64,000 nt of DNA from Nostocoides sp. Soil756 (GTDB lineage Bacteria > Actinomycetota > Actinomycetes > Actinomycetales > Dermatophilaceae), in NCBI RefSeq assembly GCF_001428065.1, contig NZ_LMSE01000003.1, positions 246,120 through 310,119 of the forward strand, given 5' to 3'. Positions 1 to 10,153 of the stretch are shown here, piece after piece. Each line of letters begins with the position of its first letter. Position 1 is the stretch's first letter. The position numbers and the translations under genes were made by a program. The notes under the pieces are model-generated. The model was not told where the DNA came from. It made no database searches and saw only the letters and a list, made by a program, of their open reading frames with translations.

Positions 1-829
1 TGGTCCGGCCGGCACCCGAGACGGCGGTCAGCAGGTCATCGGCGTCGGGGTGGCCGAGCAGCGCGGCGACGGCGTCGTGGTCCTCCCGGCCGAGCCGGTC
101 GCGGCCCCGACCGGTCACGACGTGCACGGCATCGCGCACGTCGAGCAGGAGCGCGTGCGCGGCATCCACCCCGCCGTGCGGGCGGTCGGCGAGCCAGGCC
201 TCCGCGAGGGCGGTGAGGACGGTCATGTCGCGCAGCCCGCCGTGCGACTCCTTCAGCTCGGGCTCGATCGACTGTGCGAGGTCGCCCTGGCGGGCGTGCC
301 GCGCGCCGAGGGCCTCGACCAGCTGCGGCAACCGCTTGCGGGCGTTGCCGCGCCAGTCGTGGGCCACCGTGGAGCGGGCCGCGGCCACCAGGTCCGCATC
401 ACCCGCCAGGTGCGCCAGGTCGAGCAGCCCCACGGCGGCCGTCAGGTCGGAGGCCGCCACCTGCCGGCACTGGGTGACGGTGCGGACGCTGTGGTCGAGG
501 CGCACCCCGGCGTCCCAGATCGGGTACCAGACGCGGTCGGCCAGGGCGGTGAGGTCCTTGGCGGGCATCGACCGCTCGGAGTGCAGCAGCACCAGGTCGT
601 AGTCGGACAGCGGCCCGGCATCGGCGCGGCCCAGGCTCCCGACGGCAGCCAGGGCAACCCCCTCGAGGCGCGCCCCACCGGTCGCGGCCGCCCACACCTC
701 GGCCAGCCACTCACGGTTGAAGGCCGACAGGGCGGCCCGGCGCGACCGGCCGGCCCCCGCGACGGCGAAGTCGCGGGTGCCGGCCAGGTCGAGCCTCCGG
801 GAGCCGATGTCGCTCGAGGAGGTCGCCAT
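1..829 (-). CDS. glnD: [Protein-PII] uridylyl/adenylyltransferase GlnD, N-terminal part
   Basis: This gene runs off the left edge, so only about 276 N-terminal residues are visible. The nucleotidyltransferase signature GSLGRADAGPLSDYDL spans about residues 64-79 and supplies the G-S and D-x-D residues that bind metal and nucleotide. Further on, ELKESHGGLRD matches the GlnD-specific segment after the transferase core. The enzyme modifies PII (GlnB) in response to nitrogen status; in actinobacteria the modification is often adenylylation. The ATG at 829 lies 2 bases after the glnB stop, so amtB-glnB-glnD form one operon. The HD and ACT domains lie outside the window and cannot be judged. Confidence 0.93.
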   Translation of the reverse strand, partial: MATSSSDIGSRRLDLAGTRDFAVAGAGRSRRAALSAFNREWLAEVWAAATGGARLEGVALAAVGSLGRADAGPLSDYDLVLLHSERSMPAKDLTALADRVWYPIWDAGVRLDHSVRTVTQCRQVAASDLTAAVGLLDLAHLAGDADLVAAARSTVAHDWRGNARKRLPQLVEALGARHARQGDLAQSIEPELKESHGGLRDMTVLTALAEAWLADRPHGGVDAAHALLLDVRDAVHVVTGRGRDRLGREDHDAVAALLGHPDADDLLTAVSGAGRT

Positions 830-831
830 CC

Positions 832-3096
<2,265 letters not shown>

Positions 3097-3117
3097 CCCG
3101 CGACCTCGCGACGGCCG

Positions 3118-4311
3118 CTAGTCGAGGATGGCGTCGACGAAGGCCTCGGGGTCGAAGGGCGCGAGGTCATCGGGCCCCTCCCCCAGTCCGACGAGCTTGA
3201 CCGGCACGCCGAGCCCGCGCTGCACGGCCACGACGATGCCGCCCTTGGCCGTGCCGTCGAGCTTGGTCAGCACGATGCCGGTGATGCCGACGACCTCCCC
3301 GAAGACCTCGGCCTGGCGCATCCCGTTCTGGCCCGTGGTGGCGTCGAGGACGAGCAGCACCTCGTCGACCGGGCTCTGCTTCTCGATGACGCGCTTGACC
3401 TTGCCGAGCTCGTCCATCAGCCCGACCTTGTTCTGCAGGCGCCCCGCGGTGTCGACGATGACGACATCGGCCTCGAGCTCGGCCGCGGCCTTCACGGCGT
3501 CGAACGCCACGGCCGCCGGGTCGGCGCCGTCACGCTCGGAACGGATGGTCGGCACCCCGACCCGACCGCCCCAGGTCTCGAGCTGGTCGGCGGCCGCCGC
3601 GCGGAAGGTGTCGGCCGCCCCGAGCACGACGTCCTTGTCCTGCGCCACCAGCACGCGGGCCAGCTTGCCCACGGTGGTGGTCTTGCCGGTGCCGTTGACC
3701 CCGACGACCAGGATGCAGGCGGGCCGGCCGTCGACGCGGTCGTCGGCGAGCGAGCGGTCCATGGAGGGGTCGACCAGCCGGAGCAGCTCCTCGCGCAGCA
3801 TCCGCCGCACGCTCGCCTCGTCGGTGGCGCCCTCGACGGCGACCCGGGTGCGCAGCGCAGCCACCAGCTCGGTGGTCGCGGCGACGCCGAGGTCGGCGGC
3901 CAGGAGGGTGTCCTCGACCTCCTCCCACCCTGCCTCGTCGAGCGAGCCACCCGCGAGCAGCGCCAGCAGGCCCTTGCCGAGGGCGGAGTTCGAGCGGGCC
4001 AGCCGGGCCCGGAGGCGGCGCAGCCGGCCGGCGGGCGCCTCCGGGGTCTCGACCGACGGAGCCGGCGCCGGGGCCGCGACGACCTCGGGCTCCTCCTCGA
4101 CCACTTCGCCGGGATGCTCGATGGTGCCGATCGAGCCGTCCGGCGCGAGGTCGGCGTCGCTGGGGCCGGGCGAGCCCGGCAGGGGCGGGGCCTCACGCTC
4201 GTCCTCGACGGAGGCGCGGCCGCGCCCGCGCAGCAGCCCCAGGATCACCCCCCCGACGACGACGAGGACGGCGACGGCGATGCCGACATAGGTCATGAGC
4301 GACTCGGTCAC
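3118..4311 (-). CDS. ftsY: Signal recognition particle receptor FtsY
   Basis: The 397-residue SRP receptor GTPase docks the SRP-ribosome complex at the membrane. Residues 5-27 form a hydrophobic segment, an N-terminal membrane anchor typical of actinobacterial FtsY, followed by an acidic Pro/Ala-rich linker. The NG domain shows G1 GVNGTGKTTT near residue 203, then DTAGR and TKLDGTAKGG, and ends in the family C-terminus VGLGEGPDDLAPFDPEAFVDAILD-like segment. The GTG at 4311 is preferred because a CAGGAT hexamer lies exactly 6 bases upstream, which indicates a leaderless mRNA. smc, often its neighbour, lies about 6 kb away. Confidence 0.96.
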   Translation of the reverse strand: MTESLMTYVGIAVAVLVVVGGVILGLLRGRGRASVEDEREAPPLPGSPGPSDADLAPDGSIGTIEHPGEVVEEEPEVVAAPAPAPSVETPEAPAGRLRRLRARLARSNSALGKGLLALLAGGSLDEAGWEEVEDTLLAADLGVAATTELVAALRTRVAVEGATDEASVRRMLREELLRLVDPSMDRSLADDRVDGRPACILVVGVNGTGKTTTVGKLARVLVAQDKDVVLGAADTFRAAAADQLETWGGRVGVPTIRSERDGADPAAVAFDAVKAAAELEADVVIVDTAGRLQNKVGLMDELGKVKRVIEKQSPVDEVLLVLDATTGQNGMRQAEVFGEVVGITGIVLTKLDGTAKGGIVVAVQRGLGVPVKLVGLGEGPDDLAPFDPEAFVDAILD

Positions 4312-4317
4312 CCGGTC

Positions 4318-4323
4318 ATCCTG
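4318..4323 (-). promoter_or_regulatory. -10 element, leaderless ftsY promoter
   Basis: CAGGAT on the minus strand, 6 bases before the GTG start at 4311. The overlapping TTGACA is too close to be its -35. Confidence 0.5.
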
Positions 4324-4367
4324 TCAAGGCCGGGGCGCCGCGCCCAACTCCGGCGCCCCGAGCCCCC

Positions 4368-6317
4368 TCAGAAGATGCGCACCCGCTCGTCGGGAGGCAG
4401 GTACAGGCCGTCGCCCTCGACCACGCCGAAGGCGTCGTGGAACTCGTCGAGGTTGCGCACGGCGTTGGCCCGCAGGTCCATCGGGCTGTGCGGGTCGATG
4501 GCCAGCAGCCGCTCGGCCTCGGCGGTGCGCGCCTTGCCGCACCACACCCGAGCCCAGCCCAGGAAGAAGCGCTGGGCGCCGGTGAGCCCGTCGAGCTCGG
4601 GCGCCGGCTGGTCGCCGAGCGCGATGCGGTAGGCGGAGTAGCCGATGGTGAGCCCGCCGAGGTCGCCGATGTTCTCGCCGACGGTCAGCGCGCCGTTGAC
4701 GGGCCGGCCGGGGGCGTCGCGCGACTCCAGGGTCGCGAACTGCGCGATGAGCGCGTCGGCGCGAGCCTGGAACGCGGTGCGGTCCTCCTCGGTCCACCAG
4801 TTGCGCAGCTCGCCGCGGCCGTCGAACTGCGAGCCCTGGTCGTCGAAACCGTGCCCGATCTCGTGGCCGATGACCGCCCCGATGCCGCCGTAGTTGACCG
4901 CGTCGTCGGCCTCGACGTCGAAGAACGGCGGCTGCAGGATGGCGGCGGGGAAGACGATCTCGTTCATCCCGGGGTTGTAGTAGGCGTTCACCGTCTGCGG
5001 GGTCATGAACCACTCGTGGCGGTCGACCGGGCCGCCGAGCTTGCCGAGGTTGCGGTCGACCTCGAAGGCGGTGGCGCGTTTGACGTTGCCCAGCAGGTCG
5101 GTGGGGTCGACCTCGAGCGCGGAGTAGTCGCGCCAGACGTCGGGGTAGCCGATCTTGGGGGTGAACCGGTCGAGCTTGGCCAGGGCCTCGGCCCGGGTGG
5201 CCGGCCCCATCCACGGCACCGACGACAGGCTCTGCCGGAACGCCTCGACGAGGTTCGCGACCAGCTCGACCATCCGCGCCTTGGCGTGCGGCGGGAAGTG
5301 CCGCTCGACGTACAGCCGGCCCACGGCCTCCCCCATGGCACCCTCGACCAGGCTGACGCCGCGCTTCCACCGCTCGCGCAGGGTGGGCACCCCCGAGAGG
5401 GTCCGGCCGTAGAAGTCGAAGTTCTCGTCGACGAAGGCCGAGGACAGGTAGGGCGCGTGCGCGTGCACGAGCTGCCAGACGAGCCAGTCGCGCCACGTCT
5501 CGATCGGCACCTCCGCCAGCGCGGCCTCCACCGAGCGGAGGTGGTCGGGCTGGCGGACGACGACGGCGTCGAACGCGGCCTCGGGCGCCCCCATCCCCTG
5601 GAGGTAGGCCGACCAGTCGATGTGGCAGAGCCGGCGCAGGCCGTCGCGGTCGAGCAGGGTGTAGGTCTTCACCGGGTCGCGGTTGCTCACCGTGTCCCAG
5701 TGGCCGGCGGCGATGCGGGTCTCGAGGGCCATGACGCGCTCGGCGGCGGCCTCGGCGCCCGGCCAGGCGACCAGCGACAGCATCCGGCCGACGTGGGCGG
5801 TGTAGGCCGCCCGTAGCTCGGCGTACTGCTCCTCGCGGTAGTACGACTCGTCAGGGAGCCCGATGCCGGCCTGCTGGAGGTAGACGACGTAGCGGTCGGG
5901 GTCGCGGTCGTCGGTGTTGACGTAGGGCTGGACGAGCCCCTCGACGCCGTCGCGCGAGAGCGAGCCCAGCAGGCCCAGCACCCCGGAGGCGTCGCGCACC
6001 TGGGTGACCCGCTCGATGTCGCCCCGCAGTGGCTCGGCGCCGAGGCGCTCGACGCGCTCGTGGTCCATGAAGGCGGAGTACAGGTCGCCGACCTTGGCGG
6101 CCACGGTGCCGGGGTCCGGCGAGCCGGCCGCGACCTCGTCGATGATCGCCCGCACGTGCTCGTCGGCGGCCTCGCGCAGGACGTCGAAGGTGCCGTAGCG
6201 CCCGCGGTCGTCGGGGATCTCGGTGGTCGCGAGCCAGGTGCCGTTGGCGTGGGCGAAGAGGTCGTCCTGGGGACGCACGCGGGCGTCGATGGCGGCGGTG
6301 TCGATGCCGGACTTCAT
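4368..6317 (-). CDS. M13-family zinc metallopeptidase (neprilysin/PepO-like)
   Basis: A 649-residue M13 peptidase. The zinc-binding HEIGHGFDDQ motif is near residue 488, the third ligand is in GENIGDLGG near residue 545, and the substrate-binding NAYYNPGMNEIVFPAAIL segment precedes the zinc site. The C-terminus is VRIF in place of the CxVW end of animal neprilysins. No signal peptide is visible, so it is probably a cytoplasmic oligopeptidase, as in other actinobacteria. The ATG at 6317 is preceded by GGAG at a good distance. The gene follows the propeller gene on the same strand, but a strong hairpin separates them. Confidence 0.93.
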   Translation of the reverse strand: MKSGIDTAAIDARVRPQDDLFAHANGTWLATTEIPDDRGRYGTFDVLREAADEHVRAIIDEVAAGSPDPGTVAAKVGDLYSAFMDHERVERLGAEPLRGDIERVTQVRDASGVLGLLGSLSRDGVEGLVQPYVNTDDRDPDRYVVYLQQAGIGLPDESYYREEQYAELRAAYTAHVGRMLSLVAWPGAEAAAERVMALETRIAAGHWDTVSNRDPVKTYTLLDRDGLRRLCHIDWSAYLQGMGAPEAAFDAVVVRQPDHLRSVEAALAEVPIETWRDWLVWQLVHAHAPYLSSAFVDENFDFYGRTLSGVPTLRERWKRGVSLVEGAMGEAVGRLYVERHFPPHAKARMVELVANLVEAFRQSLSSVPWMGPATRAEALAKLDRFTPKIGYPDVWRDYSALEVDPTDLLGNVKRATAFEVDRNLGKLGGPVDRHEWFMTPQTVNAYYNPGMNEIVFPAAILQPPFFDVEADDAVNYGGIGAVIGHEIGHGFDDQGSQFDGRGELRNWWTEEDRTAFQARADALIAQFATLESRDAPGRPVNGALTVGENIGDLGGLTIGYSAYRIALGDQPAPELDGLTGAQRFFLGWARVWCGKARTAEAERLLAIDPHSPMDLRANAVRNLDEFHDAFGVVEGDGLYLPPDERVRIF

Positions 6318-6393
6318 CCGGGCGGCTCCTTCGTGTCGGTGGTCGGGGGCGTGAGCGGTGCTGCGGCCTGGCTTCTCATTCGACCACAGCACG

Positions 6394-6432
6394 CCGACGG
6401 CGCGGCCCGCAGGATGCGGACCGCGCCGTCGG
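6394..6432 (-). terminator. Hairpin terminator after the exported propeller gene
   Basis: A perfect 12-bp stem (CCGACGGCGCGG at 6394-6405 with its complement at 6421-6432) lies 14 bases past the stop of the 6446-9190 gene. There is no clear U-tract. Confidence 0.6.
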
Positions 6433-6445
6433 TGGGATGCGGAGA

Positions 6446-9190
6446 TCAGCTCGTGGCCACGCTCGAGAGCGGGATGCTCCAGATGCCGCGCCCGTGGGTG
6501 GCGGCGTAGAGGTTGCCGTCCGGGCCGGCCTCGAGGTCCATGACGACCGTGAGGGGAAGCCCGGTGCCGAGTCGGCTCCAGTCGGTGGCACCCTCGGCCC
6601 GGTAGAAGGCACCCAGGTCGCTGCCCACCACGGTGGCCCCGTCGGACAGGACCTTCACGGTGTTGGCCGGGACGTCGGGCAGGTTGCCGGACTCGTCGGT
6701 CCAGGTCTTGCCGGCGTCCTTCGTCTCGTAGAGGTGACCGAGCCCGACCCCGGGGCCCTCGGTGAAGCGGCGGGAGAACCCGTTGATGGCGGCCAGCGCG
6801 TGGCTGCCGGTCTTCGGGTCGACCCACAGCCCGGCGATGTACCGGTTGGGCAGGCTCGAGACGTCGAGCTGGTGCCACTCCCCGACGGTCCCGTCCTCCT
6901 GGACGTTGGTCGAGATGCCACGGGCGAAGCCGGCGTTGTTGCACGGCCCACACCACGCGGTGTACCCGGCCCCGTCGGCCATCGCGACGGCCGTCGAGGA
7001 GTGCCCGGCGCCGTTGTCGAAGACCTTCTTGACGTCGCCGGCGTCCTGGGCCTTCCACACGTTCTCGACCGTGTAGACGTACTGTCCACCGAAGATCGCG
7101 TTGTCGGCGTTGACCTGGTCGCGGTCGACGGGAGCGATGAACCGCGGGTTCGGGTCGTTCGGGTCGAGCAGCCGCGACGTCGCGTCGGCCTCGGACTGCG
7201 CGCCCGGGTTGACCGCGCAGTTGTTCGTGACCTTCATCGACAGGTAGACGTAGCCCTGCACCTGGTTGCAGCCGTTGCGGGGGTCGGCGAAGCCGTCGGC
7301 CCCGTCACCACCGAAGTTGCTACCCATCATCCCGGCCGGGTCGTCGTTCGTACCGTCGGTGTTGACATGGAACAGGTTCGAGACGCCGTTGTCCTGGAGG
7401 CCACCGGAGACCACGACGCCGCCGTTGGCGAGGTCCTTGCCCACCGAGACCGAGTAGTACTGCAGCGAGTCGTTGGTGCCGTCGTTGAGCGACACCAGGT
7501 CGGTGGCGTTCTTGTTGGCGTTGTCGCTGCCGTTGACGGGGCGGCGGTAGACACCGCCGTCGTTGCCGAAGAACACGTTCTTGCCGCCGACCGCGACCGA
7601 GTGCTGGTCGGGGTGCCCGGCGAGCGGGCAGGAGTTCTGCGCGTCGGAGAGGCCCCAGCACGGGAAGTAGAAGTTCCAGTACGGCGACGGGGTGTTCCAG
7701 CTGGTCCCGCCGTTCTTGGTCTCGAAGACCTCCTCGAGCCCGGCCCAGAGGTGGTCGGCGTTGTTCGGGTCGACGGTGAGGAACTGGTTGTACCAGGCCT
7801 GGACACCGACGTCGTAGCCGCCGGAGAGGGCCGACCCGCTGTTACGGAGCTCGGCGGCGTCGGCGATCTTCTGCCACGGCCCCTGGGGCTTGCCCTGCTT
7901 GGAGACGAAGATGCCCATCAGGCTGCTCGAACCGCTGATCTTGCTCGGCTGCTGGACGATCGCGTAGAGACGGTCGCCCTTCTTGCTGAACGCGAACGTC
8001 GTGTAGCCGATGTCGTTGTTGTTCGGGATCTGCCCCTTGACCGGCGTCACCTTGTGCCAGCCACGGGGACCCTGGGTGTAGTCGCTGGTCTCGTAGAACC
8101 CGTTGTAGGTGTCACCCGAGCGCCAGCCGATCGACGCGACCACGTGCTTGGGGTTGCGGGGGTCGACGGCGATGTCGTTGACGATGTTCTTGTACGCCGC
8201 GTTGGTCGGGCCGCAGTCGATGTTGTTCTGGCAGTTGGCTCCCGCGGGGATGCCGGCCTCCGGGATCGCGGGCATCCAGTCCATGTTGGGCGCGAACGCG
8301 AAGGTCCACGCGCCGGAGGTCGTCGAGCCGGAGTGGTACCAGATGCCGCGGTTGGTGGCGGCCCAGACCTGGCCGTCACCGCCGGGGCGGATACGGCCGA
8401 TGGTGGTCGAGTCCAGCTCGTTGCCGCCGACCTTGTCGGTGGTCGCGAAGGAGCCGGTACGCGGGGAGGCGAGACGGTAGACCCCGGCGCCGACGTAGGA
8501 GGTGCCGCCGGTGTTGGCCTCGCCGGTGGAGAACCAGAGCGAGCCGTCCTTGGCGAGCTCGAGGTCGCCGCCGGAGAGCGAGGGCAGCTGGTCGGCGATG
8601 GGGGTCCAGCCCGGGTTGGCCGACTGCTTCAGGGCCGTGCTGCCGGTGCTTTTGGCCGCGACGTCGGCGTTGGTGCTGCGGAAGACGCCACCGTCGGCGC
8701 CCGCGGCGTACACGTACTTGCCCCCCGGGTCGGCCGCCAGACCGGTGATTCGGCCGGTGACCAGGCCCGCGCCGCCGCTGGAGTTGGAGTACCAGTCGCG
8801 GTAGCGCGGGTCGTCGGCGTTGTACGGGGTCCTGGTGACCTCGTTCCAGGCGCCGCCCACGGTGCCGAGCTTGCCGATCTGGCCGTAGGCGGTGCTGTAG
8901 GCCGAGGAGTCGACGATGCCCGAGGGCGCGGTGCGCGCCTGGGCGAACTGCTCGGCGATCGTGACCGCCTCGCGCGACTCGTTCTGCACTTCGGCCGGGT
9001 TCCCCCCGGCGATCATCAGGGCCTTCTCCATGACGGCCGCGTTGTAGTGACGGTCACGCCACTGGAACTTCAACCACTGCTCGTTCAGCTCGCCGCGGCC
9101 CGCGAAGGCCAGGCCGGCCGAGGCGACGAGCCCCGTGCCGACGACACCGGCGATGATGCGCCGGCGGCGATGGGATGTGTTGTCTCGCAT
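6446..9190 (-). CDS. Exported BNR/VPS10-like beta-propeller protein
   Basis: A 914-residue protein with an N-terminal export signal (HRRRR, a hydrophobic stretch, then AFA). The body is built of repeated propeller blades with Asp-box-like turns such as GGTSWNTPSP, AGKTWTDESG and DGNLYAATHGRGIW. These resemble sialidase/BNR, VPS10 (sortilin) and Ycf48-like propellers. Many short segments end a blade with a dated-value pattern (for example VDPRNPKHVVAS). Such proteins are often annotated as glycosyl hydrolases, but I see no catalytic signature that proves an activity. The ATG at 9190 gives a clean signal peptide and is preceded by GAGGA. The gene is divergent from lepB. Confidence 0.7.
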   Translation of the reverse strand: MRDNTSHRRRRIIAGVVGTGLVASAGLAFAGRGELNEQWLKFQWRDRHYNAAVMEKALMIAGGNPAEVQNESREAVTIAEQFAQARTAPSGIVDSSAYSTAYGQIGKLGTVGGAWNEVTRTPYNADDPRYRDWYSNSSGGAGLVTGRITGLAADPGGKYVYAAGADGGVFRSTNADVAAKSTGSTALKQSANPGWTPIADQLPSLSGGDLELAKDGSLWFSTGEANTGGTSYVGAGVYRLASPRTGSFATTDKVGGNELDSTTIGRIRPGGDGQVWAATNRGIWYHSGSTTSGAWTFAFAPNMDWMPAIPEAGIPAGANCQNNIDCGPTNAAYKNIVNDIAVDPRNPKHVVASIGWRSGDTYNGFYETSDYTQGPRGWHKVTPVKGQIPNNNDIGYTTFAFSKKGDRLYAIVQQPSKISGSSSLMGIFVSKQGKPQGPWQKIADAAELRNSGSALSGGYDVGVQAWYNQFLTVDPNNADHLWAGLEEVFETKNGGTSWNTPSPYWNFYFPCWGLSDAQNSCPLAGHPDQHSVAVGGKNVFFGNDGGVYRRPVNGSDNANKNATDLVSLNDGTNDSLQYYSVSVGKDLANGGVVVSGGLQDNGVSNLFHVNTDGTNDDPAGMMGSNFGGDGADGFADPRNGCNQVQGYVYLSMKVTNNCAVNPGAQSEADATSRLLDPNDPNPRFIAPVDRDQVNADNAIFGGQYVYTVENVWKAQDAGDVKKVFDNGAGHSSTAVAMADGAGYTAWCGPCNNAGFARGISTNVQEDGTVGEWHQLDVSSLPNRYIAGLWVDPKTGSHALAAINGFSRRFTEGPGVGLGHLYETKDAGKTWTDESGNLPDVPANTVKVLSDGATVVGSDLGAFYRAEGATDWSRLGTGLPLTVVMDLEAGPDGNLYAATHGRGIWSIPLSSVATS

Positions 9191-9379
9191 GAGGGTCCTC
9201 ACGGCAGACGCTGCGCCCTGCGCAGCAGACGACGAGTGCCGGTCGGCACCCGGTTGGCACCGTACGGTTCCGCCCGGCCGATCCGAAGGGGTCACGACCG
9301 CCCATCTGTCAGCGACCTCTCAGGAGCTTGCCAGGTACTCACGGGACGCCGGGCCGCGAGCGTCCGTGGGCCCGCCCGT

Positions 9380-9385
9380 TAGGGT
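9380..9385 (+). promoter_or_regulatory. -10 element, leaderless lepB promoter
   Basis: TAGGGT ends 6 bases before the GTG start at 9392. No good -35 is seen. Confidence 0.5.
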
Positions 9386-9391
9386 GGCGCC

Positions 9392-10099
9392 GTGACCGAT
9401 GCCGGCGCCCGCACGCGCCCGCCCCCGCAGCGTCGGCGTCGACTCCCGTGGTTCACCGAGGTGGTCGTCGCCGTCCTCGCCGTGGCGCTCGTGCAGGCCT
9501 TCCTCGTCAAGCCCTTCGGCGTCCCGTCGCAGTCGATGGAGAACAGCCTGCACATCGGCGACCGCATCCTGGTCAACCGGCTGGACCACACGCTCGACCG
9601 CGGTGACGTCGTGGTGTTCGGGCACGGGGCGCAGTGGCAGGACCGGCGCCTGCCCCCCGCCGCCAACCCGTTCGAGCGGGCCCTGCGCGCGGTCGGCGAC
9701 CTCGTGGGCATCGGCCCGAGCAACACCTCCTACACGGTCAAGCGCGTCATCGGGCTGCCGGGCGAGCGGGTCGCGTGCTGCTCCGACGCCGGCGCGGTCA
9801 CCGTCGACGGCCGCCCGCTCATCGAGCCGTACGTCTTCGAGGACCTGCCGTTCGTCCCGGGCACCCTCGACTGCTCGTCGTCGCCGCGTTCCACGCGGTG
9901 CTTCCCCGAGATCACCGTGCCGCGCGAGAACCTCCTCGTGCTCGGCGACCACCGCTCGCAGTCGGCCGACTCGGTCATCGGCTGCCGGGGCGCCACCGAG
10001 GGGCAGGAGTGCGCCCGCTTCGTCCCGTTCGACCGGGTCGTGGGGCCGGTCGTGCTGCGCTTCTGGCCGCCCGGTGACGTGGGGGGCATACCCCACTGA
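9392..10099 (+). CDS. lepB: Signal peptidase I
   Basis: A 235-residue S26 signal peptidase that removes signal peptides from exported proteins at the outer face of the membrane. A basic N-terminus precedes one transmembrane segment (about residues 21-38). Ser48 in GVPSQSMENSL is the nucleophile and Lys117 in YTVKRVIGLPGE is the general base. The C-terminal box reads LVLGDHRSQSADS (G-D-x-x-x-S-x-D-S type). A four-cysteine insertion around residues 130-170 is an unusual local feature of this copy. The GTG at 9392 is supported by TAGGGT 6 bases upstream. It is divergent from the large exported propeller protein. Confidence 0.95.
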   Translation: MTDAGARTRPPPQRRRRLPWFTEVVVAVLAVALVQAFLVKPFGVPSQSMENSLHIGDRILVNRLDHTLDRGDVVVFGHGAQWQDRRLPPAANPFERALRAVGDLVGIGPSNTSYTVKRVIGLPGERVACCSDAGAVTVDGRPLIEPYVFEDLPFVPGTLDCSSSPRSTRCFPEITVPRENLLVLGDHRSQSADSVIGCRGATEGQECARFVPFDRVVGPVVLRFWPPGDVGGIPH

Positions 10100-10153
10100 C
10101 CCGCTCCCTGGCATCCCGTCCCGGGTGCGGGCGGGCGGGGCCGCGCGGGGCGG

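Noticed and set aside
4319..4330. TTGACA before ftsY as a -35 element
   Set aside because: It overlaps the CAGGAT -10, so the spacing is impossible.
6437..9382. A 981-codon open frame on the plus strand opposite the propeller gene
   Set aside because: It has a low-complexity Val/Gly/Arg/Asp composition and no signature, while the minus strand encodes a signal peptide and propeller blades.
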